Part shown: positions 34,232-41,358 of the stretch, in pieces
Layout: each line of letters opens with the position of its first letter
Position numbering within the stretch: position 1 is the first letter of the stretch
Origin: Actinoplanes sp. L3-i22
GTDB taxonomy: Bacteria > Actinomycetota > Actinomycetes > Mycobacteriales > Micromonosporaceae
Direction: 5' to 3'
NCBI RefSeq assembly: GCF_019704555.1
Contig: NZ_AP024745.1
Coordinates: 8,626,501 to 8,690,500, forward strand
DNA length: 64,000 nucleotides
Program-made: the position numbers and the translations under genes
The notes under the pieces: model-generated
The model's database searches: none
Seen by the model: the letters and a program-made list of their open reading frames with translations, nothing else
Told to the model about the DNA's origin: nothing

Positions 34232-34501
34232 GATCGGCGATTTTGCCAGTCGCGGCGTCTATCCGTCGTCTACCGGGCTCCCCCAGCATGGGCGGCACGG
34301 ATCGGTGCGCGGGCGGGCCGGACATGCCACTGCCCTATCAGGGGTGTGTCCGTGCTGATCCGGTGCCCGGCGGCGGGCGGCCGCCGGGCACCCGCCCGTC
34401 GCTTTTGTGCACCCGCCGTGACGTGGGATGCAAGTGGCACGCAAGTGCGCTCCCGGAGACTGTCCGCTCAGTATTGACCGGTCTCATCAAGGAGCACCCT
34501 C
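34232..34501. other. Intergenic region, divergent dehydrogenase and hemerythrin genes
   Basis: 270 bp without a supported gene. The only structured part is the set of 11-bp-spaced heptamers at 34419-34447 and the AAGGAG ribosome binding site at 34489-34494. Confidence 0.6.
34419..34447 (+). promoter_or_regulatory. Heptamer direct repeats with 11-bp pitch, candidate SARP site
   Basis: GCAAGTG at 34430-34436 and again at 34441-34447, with a weaker TGACGTG at 34419-34425. The 11-bp pitch equals one helical turn and is the known arrangement for SARP binding. A SARP gene is the second gene of the operon that follows. The nearest -10-like hexamer (TATTGA, 34472) is farther away than the usual 8 bp. 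Confidence 0.5.
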
Positions 34502-35197
34502 TTGCCCGGCACGAGCACGCCGTACACCCAGGAAATGATCATGATCCATCGGGTGTTCCGGCGCGAAGCGGCCCAGTTGCGGCAGTACGTCGGCGCGGTC
34601 CGGAGCGGCGACGTCGCCCGGGCACGGCAGTTGGCCGGCGTCGTCCGCGAGTACATCGGCGGGCTGCACCACCACCACAGCGGCGAGGACGAGCTGATCT
34701 GGCCACTGCTGCACGCCCGCGCCCAGGTCCACGACGACCTGGTCACCCGGATGGAGAAGCAGCACGAGGCGCTCGACGGGACGCTCACCGAGATCCAGTA
34801 CCTGCTGCCGCAGTGGGAGGCCGCCGCCGAGGAGACGGACCGGGACGAGCTGGTCGCCGCCCTCGCGGCCCACGAGCGGATCCTCCAGCAGCACCTCGCC
34901 GATGAGGAGGGCCTGGTCATGCCGCTCGTCGAGGAGCACCTCACGCTCGCCGAGTGGGAGCGGGTCGGTAAGAACGGGCTGGAGGGCATGCCGAAGAACC
35001 GGATCTTCCTGGCGCTCGGCGCGATCCTCGAGGACGCCACCCCGGTCGAGAGGGCCGAGTTCCTGAAGAAGGTGCCGCTGCCGGGGCGGATCGCGTGGAA
35101 GCTGGTCGGGCAGCGGCAGTACCGCAGTTGGCGCGCCGCGATCCGCGGCGACGAGGCCGCCGCTCCCGCCGGCCGGGTCCAGGGCGGTACCCCGTGA
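34502..35197 (+). CDS. Hemerythrin HHE-domain protein
   Basis: A 231-residue four-helix bundle of the hemerythrin/HHE type. Likely di-iron ligands: His in MIHRVFRRE, the GLHHHHSGEDELIWP cluster (helix 2), EKQHEALDG (helix 3), and LQQHLADEEGLVMPL (helix 4). Such proteins bind oxygen or nitric oxide or store iron. TTG 34502 is chosen because AAGGAG lies 7 nt upstream; ATG codons at 34532 and 34538 are possible. Its last four bases (GTGA) overlap the start of the SARP gene, so the two are translationally coupled. Oxygen or nitric-oxide sensing feeding a SARP is inference. Confidence 0.88.
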   Translation: MPGTSTPYTQEMIMIHRVFRREAAQLRQYVGAVRSGDVARARQLAGVVREYIGGLHHHHSGEDELIWPLLHARAQVHDDLVTRMEKQHEALDGTLTEIQYLLPQWEAAAEETDRDELVAALAAHERILQQHLADEEGLVMPLVEEHLTLAEWERVGKNGLEGMPKNRIFLALGAILEDATPVERAEFLKKVPLPGRIAWKLVGQRQYRSWRAAIRGDEAAAPAGRVQGGTP

Positions 35198-35946
35198 CGG
35201 TCACGTTTGCCCTGCTGGGGCCGGTGCGGGCCTGGCGCAACGGCAACGAGATTCCGCTCGGCTCGCCGCAACAGCGCACCGCGCTGACCGTGCTGCTGCT
35301 CCGCGAGGGCCTGCTGACCACCGTCGACGAGCTGGTCGACGCGATCTGGCCGGTGGACCCGCCGACGTCGGCGGTCGCCACGGTCCGCACGTACCTGTCC
35401 CGGCTGCGTCGCCTGCTCTGCTTCCAGCACGGGGTCCGGATAGGTTGGATCGGCGGCGGCTACGTGCTGTCCGCGCCGGCCGGCTCGATCGACGTGCAGC
35501 TGTTCCACGAGTACACGGCGGCGGCCACCGAGGCGCTGCGCCGGGGAGAACACGCGGAGGCGGCGGCCGCGCTGCGAGCGGCGGTGGCGCTGCACCGCGG
35601 CACCCCGCTGGCCGGAGCGGCCGGCGGCTACGTCGAGGGCCAGCGCGCCCGGCTCCTGGAGCTCTGCCAGGGCGCGGCGGTGGACCTGGCCGCCGTGACG
35701 GTCGAACTGGGCGGCTACGCCGAGGCGATCGCGGAACTCCGCGCGATGGTCGCGGAGGAACCACTGCGCGAACAGTGCCACGCGCTGCTGATGACCGCGC
35801 TGTACCGGAGCGGGCGGACGGCGGACGCCCTCGCGCACTACCGCCAGGTACACCGCATGCTCGCCGACGAACTCGGCGTGGACCCGACACCCGAGCTACG
35901 CCACCTCCACCAGCGAATCCTGCTCGGCGCCACCGCCCGCGCCTAA
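35194..35946 (+). CDS. Short SARP-type transcriptional activator
   Basis: A 250-residue SARP with only the OmpR-like winged helix (about 1-95, FALLGPVRAWRNGNEIPLGSPQQRTALTVLLL) and the BTAD (about 100-248, ending DELGVDPTPELRHLHQRIL). There is no ATPase, as in pathway-specific activators such as ActII-ORF4. GTG 35194 overlaps the hemerythrin stop. It may act on the heptamer repeats in front of its own operon. No biosynthetic cluster is visible in the window. Confidence 0.92.
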   Translation: MTVTFALLGPVRAWRNGNEIPLGSPQQRTALTVLLLREGLLTTVDELVDAIWPVDPPTSAVATVRTYLSRLRRLLCFQHGVRIGWIGGGYVLSAPAGSIDVQLFHEYTAAATEALRRGEHAEAAAALRAAVALHRGTPLAGAAGGYVEGQRARLLELCQGAAVDLAAVTVELGGYAEAIAELRAMVAEEPLREQCHALLMTALYRSGRTADALAHYRQVHRMLADELGVDPTPELRHLHQRILLGATARA

Positions 35947-35956
35947 TTCGCCTTCC

Positions 35957-35989
35957 AGAAGGCCGGCCCCCATCGGGTGCCGGCCTTCT
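35957..35989 (+). terminator. Hairpin terminator after the hemerythrin-SARP operon
   Basis: AGAAGGCCGGC (35957-35967) pairs with GCCGGCCTTCT (35979-35989) around an 11-nt loop, in which CCC and GGG can extend the stem. It begins 11 nt after the SARP stop codon. Confidence 0.8.
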
Positions 35990-36125
35990 CTCCCGCACCG
36001 TTCTTTCCGCGCAGCGATCGCGGCCGCGTGCGCTTGTTTCCGCACGGCCGCGCCGGTCCGCTATTCCGCGCGGCTGATCCACGGGCGTAGGCACTGCGGA
36101 CGGACTCGCGGCGGCGGGTGTGGGA

Positions 36126-37823
36126 TCAGGCGGCGAGGCAGGCTACGCCGAGCAGGGCGCTCAGGACGCCACAGAGGTGGACGGCGGGGAGGCGTTCGCG
36201 CAGCACCGAGGTGTTCAGGAGGACGGTGACCGCGGGGTACAGCGAGGCGAGCACCGCCGCGGCCCCGAGCGCCCCGACGGACGCCGCCAGCGCGAAGGCC
36301 CCGTCCGCCACGCTCTCCAGCGCACCCACCGCGATCGGGATGCTCACCGCGGGCAGTCCCCAGCTCCGCGGCCCCCACCTCCGCAGCCCCCAACTCCGCA
36401 GCCCCCAGCCCCGCGGCCCCCACCTCCGCAGCCGCCCACCGAGCGGCTCCGCCCAGCGCGACGGCCCGGACGGCCGCCAGAAGAACGCGAGCACGAGAGC
36501 CGCCAGCCCACCGAACACCCGGCAATAGGCCGTAGCGACATACGGGTCCTCGACCGACGCCTCATGAAGCAGCACGAAGTACGTCCCGAAGCCCATCGCC
36601 GCCCCGCTCGCGTACCACACCGCCGAGCCCCGCCGCCGCTTGTCCACACCAGCGGGTTGTCCACAGGCCTCCCGCGCCCCGACCCCGGACTCGACCACAA
36701 TGGCCTGAGGGGGCACCCCCGTGGAGGGTGGGCCCTGTCTGACCACGGAAGCCGAGGGCGGGCCCTGTCTGACCACGGAAGCCGAGGGCGGGCCCAGCCG
36801 GACCACGGAAGCCGAGGGCGGCCCCTGCCGGACCACAGGAGCGGAGGGCATTCCCTTCCGGGCCACGGAGAGCGAGGCGGAGCGCAGGACCGACGGCACC
36901 GGCAGACGAGCCGCGCCGGCCGGGCGGGGAGAAACGACGGACAGCACCCGGGCGGATGCTCCGGGCAGCCAGCCGCGAGACTCGGCGCGCGGCGAGCCGA
37001 GACGCGCCGCCGCCGGCGATCGGAGGGACCCGGCGGACATCACGTGGGCGGACGCTCCGGGCAGCGAGCCGCGAGACTCCGCGCGCGACAAACCGTGAGA
37101 CTCCGCGGGCAGCAAGCCGAGACGCGCCGCCGCCGGTGAGCGGAGGGGTCCAGCGGGCAGCGCGCGGAGGGACAACCGGGACGGCAAGGCAAGGCGCGCC
37201 GCTGCCGGCGACCGGAGGGGTCCAGCGGGCAGCGCGCGGAGGGACGGCGCAGGCAACGCATGGAGAGACGGCGCAGGCAACGTGTGGGGAGACGGCGCAG
37301 GCAACGCATGGAGAGACGGCGCAGGCAACGTGTGGAGAGGCGGTGCGGCCAGCGGGTGGGGAGACGGCGCGGGTAGCGGGGCCGGGTGGTGTGGGGTTGG
37401 GGCGGGGTCGGCGGGGGTGACCGGCCAACTGGCGAGGGTGATGCCGGCCAGGGCGGCGAGTGCGCCGACCGCGCCGCCCGGGCCGAGGTGTTCCCCGTGG
37501 GTCAGGCCCCAGGCGACCGGGACCAGGGCGGCGCCGGCCGCCACCGGGGCGACCACGGCCAGCGAGCCGTCGCGCATCGCCAGATAGAGCAGCCCCATCG
37601 CCGGGAGTCCCAGGACGCCGGCCACCGCGGTGATCAGCAGCAGTCGGCGGTCCGCGGTGAAGCCGACGGCCAGCAGGACCAGCAGGCCCAGGACCAGGCC
37701 GGTGACCTTGGAGCCGACGAGCACGGTCCGTACCGGGAAGCGCCGTGCGCACCAGCCGGCCAGGAAGTCCGAACAGCCCCACGCGCCGGCCGCCACCGCG
37801 GCCAGTGCCATCGTCCATCCCAC
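36126..37823 (-). CDS. EamA/DMT-family transporter with a repeat-rich insertion
   Basis: A 565-residue protein made of two DMT transporter halves. The first half (about 1-136) has five hydrophobic helices and starts MALAAVAAGAWGCSDFLAG. The second half (about 399-565) starts AVWYASGAAMGFGTYFVLL. Normal members have about 290-310 residues. Between the halves lie about 260 residues of Ala/Leu/Pro/Ser/Arg-rich tandem repeats (LPAPSLHA, SASVVRQGPP), and a Trp/Arg/Gly repeat (RRWGP/RSWGL) sits in a loop of the second half. The frame is kept through all repeats, so the gene may still be made. GTG 37823 is used; GTG 37835 is an alternative. Substrate unknown. Confidence 0.8.
   Translation of the reverse strand: MGWTMALAAVAAGAWGCSDFLAGWCARRFPVRTVLVGSKVTGLVLGLLVLLAVGFTADRRLLLITAVAGVLGLPAMGLLYLAMRDGSLAVVAPVAAGAALVPVAWGLTHGEHLGPGGAVGALAALAGITLASWPVTPADPAPTPHHPAPLPAPSPHPLAAPPLHTLPAPSLHALPAPSPHTLPAPSLHALPAPSLRALPAGPLRSPAAARLALPSRLSLRALPAGPLRSPAAARLGLLPAESHGLSRAESRGSLPGASAHVMSAGSLRSPAAARLGSPRAESRGWLPGASARVLSVVSPRPAGAARLPVPSVLRSASLSVARKGMPSAPVVRQGPPSASVVRLGPPSASVVRQGPPSASVVRQGPPSTGVPPQAIVVESGVGAREACGQPAGVDKRRRGSAVWYASGAAMGFGTYFVLLHEASVEDPYVATAYCRVFGGLAALVLAFFWRPSGPSRWAEPLGGRLRRWGPRGWGLRSWGLRRWGPRSWGLPAVSIPIAVGALESVADGAFALAASVGALGAAAVLASLYPAVTVLLNTSVLRERLPAVHLCGVLSALLGVACLAA
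36361..36435. repeat. 15-bp tandem repeat, five units, in the transporter gene
   Basis: Five consecutive 15-bp units (variants of CACCTCCGCAGCCCC) start at 36361, 36376, 36391, 36406 and 36421. On the minus strand they encode five-residue RSWGL/RRWGP units in a loop of the second transporter half. Confidence 0.85.
36724..36873. repeat. 30-bp tandem repeat, five units, in the transporter gene
   Basis: Five 30-bp units begin at 36724, 36754, 36784, 36814 and 36844. The first three are nearly identical, the last two diverged. Each encodes one ten-residue unit such as SASVVRQGPP on the minus strand. Confidence 0.9.
37243..37386. repeat. 24-bp tandem repeat, six units, in the transporter gene
   Basis: Six 24-bp units begin at 37243 and repeat to 37386. 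Units alternate between two forms (ending CATGGAGA and TGTGGGGA), which suggests 48-bp duplication steps. They encode LPAPSLHA and LPAPSPHT octapeptides on the minus strand. Confidence 0.9.
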
Positions 37824-37835
37824 TGTTTCCGTCAC

Positions 37836-38152
37836 TCCCTGTTCTGCTGTCGACGAACTGCCGCAACTCGGCGACAGTCCGGCGCAAGGTGCCGCGTTTG
37901 CCCTACCGATTAACGGGCAGCACCGTCGACAGGCGATTGACGGTCGCAAAACACCGGAAACGGATGTCTGTCGCGTTGCCGACGACAGCCGCCCACGAAA
38001 CGAGAACGACTCGGGTCTGCCCTTAAGATCCCGGCAACGAACTTGCGCGCGGTAACCCTGCGTCAAGTTCCGGAACCCCGCCCCAGCGCCCGCCGGCCGA
38101 TCCCCGGTGCCCCGGGCGCGACCCCACACCGATTACGTGGAGTGATCGATCG
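37836..38152. other. Intergenic region upstream of the large SARP gene
   Basis: About 320 bp between the divergent transporter and SARP genes. Several short AT-richer patches are present (for example ACCGATTAACGG near 37907), but no clear promoter pair, hairpin or gene apart from the small ORF that begins at 38153. Confidence 0.5.
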
Positions 38153-38290
38153 ATGCCCTGCTCGCGAACCCCGGTCCGGCAGGGCTCCCACATGTCCAAA
38201 ACCGGCCTGCCGGCCACCACCCGCCCGACCAGGAGCGGGAGCCGCCCGGCCGAGGACCGGCGCGGCCGCACGGAAGACCGGCGGGCATGA
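38153..38290 (+). CDS. Possible 45-codon leader ORF coupled to the SARP gene
   Basis: An ATG at 38153 with GGAG (38139-38142) 10 nt upstream opens a 45-codon frame. It is basic and rich in Arg, Thr and Ser (begins MPCSRTPVRQGSHMSK, ends RRGRTEDRRA). Its TGA (38288-38290) overlaps the SARP ATG at 38287 in an ATGA arrangement. The SARP start has no good ribosome binding site of its own, so translation of this ORF could be needed for SARP production. It could equally be chance in GC-rich DNA. Confidence 0.35.
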   Translation: MPCSRTPVRQGSHMSKTGLPATTRPTRSGSRPAEDRRGRTEDRRA

Positions 38291-41097
38291 TCGAGATTCG
38301 GGTGCTCGGGCCGGTCGAGGCGGACGTCGACGGCACCCCCGTCCCGCTGGGCGGCTACCAGCAGCAGGCGGTCCTGGCCATGCTGGTCGCGGCCGGCGGC
38401 CAGGTCGTCCCGGTGGACCGGATCGTCGACCAGCTCTGGGGCGACACCCCACCCCCACGCCCGCTGGCGTCGCTGCAGGCGTACGTCTCCCGCCTGCGCC
38501 GCCTCCTGGAACCGGACCGCCCACCGCGAGCCGAAGCCCGGGTCCTGGTCAGTGAGGGCGCCGGCTACGCGCTGCGGCTGGACCCGGAGTCGGTGGACGC
38601 CTGGCGGGTCGAGGGGATCCTGCAGCGGGTCCAGGACCTGCGCCCGCAGGGCCTGTCCCGGGCCGGCGCCGAGTCCGCCCTGACCCTGTTGCGGACGGCC
38701 GGCGCGATCTGGCGGGGCACGCCGTTCGAGCAGTTCACCGACGAGCCGTGGGCGCGGGCGGCGGTGGCCCGGCTGGCCGAGGCGCGGGTGGTGCTGGAGC
38801 AGCGGATCGTGGTGTGCCTGCTGGTGCTGGGCCGGCTGGGCGAGGCGGTGCCGGCGGCCCGGGCGCTGGCCGAGTCGGAGCCGCTGCGCGGGCAGGCCTG
38901 GCGGTTGTGGGCGGTGGCGCTGTGGGCGGCGGAGCGGTCCGCGGAGGCGCTCGACGTGCTGCGCCGGCACCGGCGGCATCTGGCCGAGGAGCTGGGTCTG
39001 GAGCCGGAGCCGGCGCTGGCCGGGCTGGAGCGGGCGATTCTGGAGCAGTGCCACGAGCGGCTGGCGACCGAGTTGCGGTTCGGCCTGCCCGCGGAAGATC
39101 AAGATCCGTTCCCGGTACGACCGGCGCAGCTCCCGCGTTCCCCGGCGACGTTCGCGGCCCGGGAGCCGGAGCTGGCCGAGCTGGCCCGGCACGCGGATGC
39201 CCCGGACGGCGCCCCGCTGGTCGTGATCAGCGGGGTCGGCGGGGTGGGGAAGACGACGCTCGCGGTCCGCTGGGCGCATCAGGTCGCGGACCGGTTCCCG
39301 GACGGTCAGCTCTACGCCGACCTGCGCGGATACGGCCCGGAGGACGCCCCGGCCGCGCCCGGTGACGTGCTGCTCGGCTTCCTCGGGGCGCTGGGCGTGC
39401 CGGACCACCGGATCCCGCCCGGGGTCGCGGACCGCACCGCGTTGTTCCGCAGTGTCCTGGCCGGCCGCCGGATGCTGCTGATCCTGGACAACGCCCGGGA
39501 CGCCGGCCAGGTGCGGCCGTTGCTGCCCGGCGCGGCCGGCTGCGCGGTCGTGGTGACCAGCCGCAACCGGCTGGGCGCGCTGCTCGTCTCGGACGGCGCC
39601 CCGGCCGTGCACCTGGACGGCTTCCAGGACGAGGAGGCGCGCGCCTATCTGGCGAACCGGCTGGGCGCGGAGCTGACCGACGCGGAGCCGGCGGCGCGGG
39701 ACGCGATCGTGGCGCACTGCGGCGGGCTGCCGCTGGCGCTGGCCGTGGTCTGCGCGCGGATCGCCGGCCGGCCCGGGTTCACCCTGGCCACGGTCGCCGA
39801 GGAGCTGGCCGAGGAGGGCGGGCTGGACGCGTACCTGCGGGCGGTCTTCTCCTGGTCGTACCGGCAGCTGCCGACGCCGGCGGCGGAGCTGTTCCGGCAT
39901 CTGGCGCTGCATCCGGGGCCGGATGTCACGCTGGCCGCGGCGGTGAACGTGGGCGGCTCCCGGGCGCTGCTGCACGAGCTGTGCGACGCGCATCTGCTGA
40001 ACGAGCGGCGGCCCGGCCGGTTCGCCTATCACGACCTGGTCCGGGGGTACGCGGTCGAGCAGGCCGGCCTCCAGGACTCCCCGGCGGTCCGGGAGCGGGT
40101 GCTGGCCCGGCTGGTCGAGCATCATCTCTACTCGGCGCGCAACGCCGCGCGGGCGTACATGTCGTACCCCCGCCCGGATCGGACCGGGGAGATGACGCCG
40201 GGGATCGTGCCGGTCGAGTTCACCGGGCGCGAACCGGCGCTGGTCTGGATGGACCGCGAGTACGAGAACGTGATGGCGCTCGCCGAGCACTGCCGCACCC
40301 CGGCCCTGGAGCACTACCTGCCGTGGCTGGCCTGGACGGTGCTGCCGTACCAGCAGGACATCCGGTTCCAGGTGGAGGACTCGTTCACGCTGATCGAGTG
40401 GGCGCTGGAGGTGGCCGAGCGGACCGGGGACCGGTGGTGGACCGGGTTCCTGACGTACGTGACCGGCCGCGGTCACCTGTGGCTGAACCGGTACGACGCG
40501 GCCGGCCCCTACCTGGACCGGGCGATCGCGGTGGGCCGGGCGATGGACGATCCGCTGCGGCTGGCGCACGGGCTGCTCGGCAAGGCGGTGGCGATCCTCG
40601 GCATGCACGAGGCGCCGACCCGGGAGCAGGCCGAGGCGGCGTATCCGTACGGCCGGGAGGCGCTGGAGAACTACCGCCGGGTCGCGCACGAGTCGGCGCG
40701 GCTGGAGGAGGCCGCCGCGCTGCACCCGATCGGCTGGTGGCACTTCTATCAGCCGGGTGGGCGGGCGACGGCGTTCGCGCTGTTCGCCGAGAGCGTCGAG
40801 ATCCATCTGCGGTGGCACAACTCGATGGGCGCGGCCAGCTCGTCGATGCATCTGGGGCGGCTGCACCAGGCGGCCGGGGACATCCCGGCGGCGGTCGCGG
40901 CGTTCGAGAAGGCGCTCGACCTGTACGGGACGACGGTCGGCAATCAGCGCATCGAGCCGTTGATCGGCCTCTACCTGCTGCACCGGGAGGCGGGCGACGA
41001 CGCGGCCGCCGAGCGGGCGCGGGCCGAGGCGCTGGGTCTGCTGGAGACCGCGCGGTACCCGGACCTGACGCGTTTGCAGGCACTTCTCGGGGCGTGA
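38287..41097 (+). CDS. AfsR/SARP-family regulator with NB-ARC and TPR domains
   Basis: A 936-residue regulator. Winged helix at about 1-95 (IRVLGPVEADVDGTPVPLGG...), BTAD at about 100-255 ending LGLEPEPALAGLE, NB-ARC ATPase with P-loop ISGVGGVGKTTLAV at about 312-325 and RMLLILDNARDAGQ as the Walker B region, then TPR-like helices (about 690-930). It is the same architecture as the 969-residue regulator at 13.5 kb but clearly diverged, so the two are not a recent duplication. The arabinofuranosidase genes follow 261 bp downstream. Whether it controls them is unknown. Confidence 0.93.
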   Translation: MIEIRVLGPVEADVDGTPVPLGGYQQQAVLAMLVAAGGQVVPVDRIVDQLWGDTPPPRPLASLQAYVSRLRRLLEPDRPPRAEARVLVSEGAGYALRLDPESVDAWRVEGILQRVQDLRPQGLSRAGAESALTLLRTAGAIWRGTPFEQFTDEPWARAAVARLAEARVVLEQRIVVCLLVLGRLGEAVPAARALAESEPLRGQAWRLWAVALWAAERSAEALDVLRRHRRHLAEELGLEPEPALAGLERAILEQCHERLATELRFGLPAEDQDPFPVRPAQLPRSPATFAAREPELAELARHADAPDGAPLVVISGVGGVGKTTLAVRWAHQVADRFPDGQLYADLRGYGPEDAPAAPGDVLLGFLGALGVPDHRIPPGVADRTALFRSVLAGRRMLLILDNARDAGQVRPLLPGAAGCAVVVTSRNRLGALLVSDGAPAVHLDGFQDEEARAYLANRLGAELTDAEPAARDAIVAHCGGLPLALAVVCARIAGRPGFTLATVAEELAEEGGLDAYLRAVFSWSYRQLPTPAAELFRHLALHPGPDVTLAAAVNVGGSRALLHELCDAHLLNERRPGRFAYHDLVRGYAVEQAGLQDSPAVRERVLARLVEHHLYSARNAARAYMSYPRPDRTGEMTPGIVPVEFTGREPALVWMDREYENVMALAEHCRTPALEHYLPWLAWTVLPYQQDIRFQVEDSFTLIEWALEVAERTGDRWWTGFLTYVTGRGHLWLNRYDAAGPYLDRAIAVGRAMDDPLRLAHGLLGKAVAILGMHEAPTREQAEAAYPYGREALENYRRVAHESARLEEAAALHPIGWWHFYQPGGRATAFALFAESVEIHLRWHNSMGAASSSMHLGRLHQAAGDIPAAVAAFEKALDLYGTTVGNQRIEPLIGLYLLHREAGDDAAAERARAEALGLLETARYPDLTRLQALLGA

Positions 41098-41109
41098 CGC
41101 CCGTCAATA

Positions 41110-41121
41110 CGCCGTACGGCG
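41110..41121. repeat. 12-bp perfect palindrome CGCCGTACGGCG
   Basis: Located 13 nt after the SARP stop. Its core resembles the GGTACGGCGT arms at 31261-31316. Too short to call a terminator with confidence. Confidence 0.35.
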
Positions 41122-41181
41122 AAATGGTCTTTGTCTTTTGACAGGAAACTGTCCTATGAGAACTTCACCCGGGCCACGGTA

Positions 41182-41193
41182 GTGAACGTTAAC
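41182..41193. promoter_or_regulatory. LacI-type operator candidate GTGAACGTTAAC
   Basis: A 12-bp palindrome with one mismatched pair and a central CG, the common form of LacI-family operators for sugar genes. It lies 166 bp before the GH51 gene and about 60 bp before the -35-like TTGACA. No LacI gene is in the window. Confidence 0.45.
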
Positions 41194-41254
41194 AAGACGT
41201 CGGAAGATGCGCCAGAGCTTGAGTTTCAGCAGCCAGGACATCGAAGCCAACCTC

Positions 41255-41284
41255 TTGACAGCGCCATCGATGTTTGCGTACACA
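41255..41284 (+). promoter_or_regulatory. Candidate promoter of the arabinofuranosidase operon
   Basis: A consensus TTGACA (41255-41260) is followed after 18 bp by TACACA (41279-41284). The leader would be about 68 nt before ATG 41359. The region 41098-41358 is less GC-rich than coding DNA on both sides. Confidence 0.45.
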
Positions 41285-41358
41285 TTGCCTACCGCCCCAA
41301 CGCGAAACATCCCCGACACTTCCACGTTGCGTCTCCACCCCGCACCGGAGGACTCCGC

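Noticed and set aside
36724..37386. CRISPR-like array
   Set aside because: Repeats of 24 and 30 bp are directly adjacent without unique spacers, stay in the reading frame and lack cas genes. They are protein-coding minisatellites.
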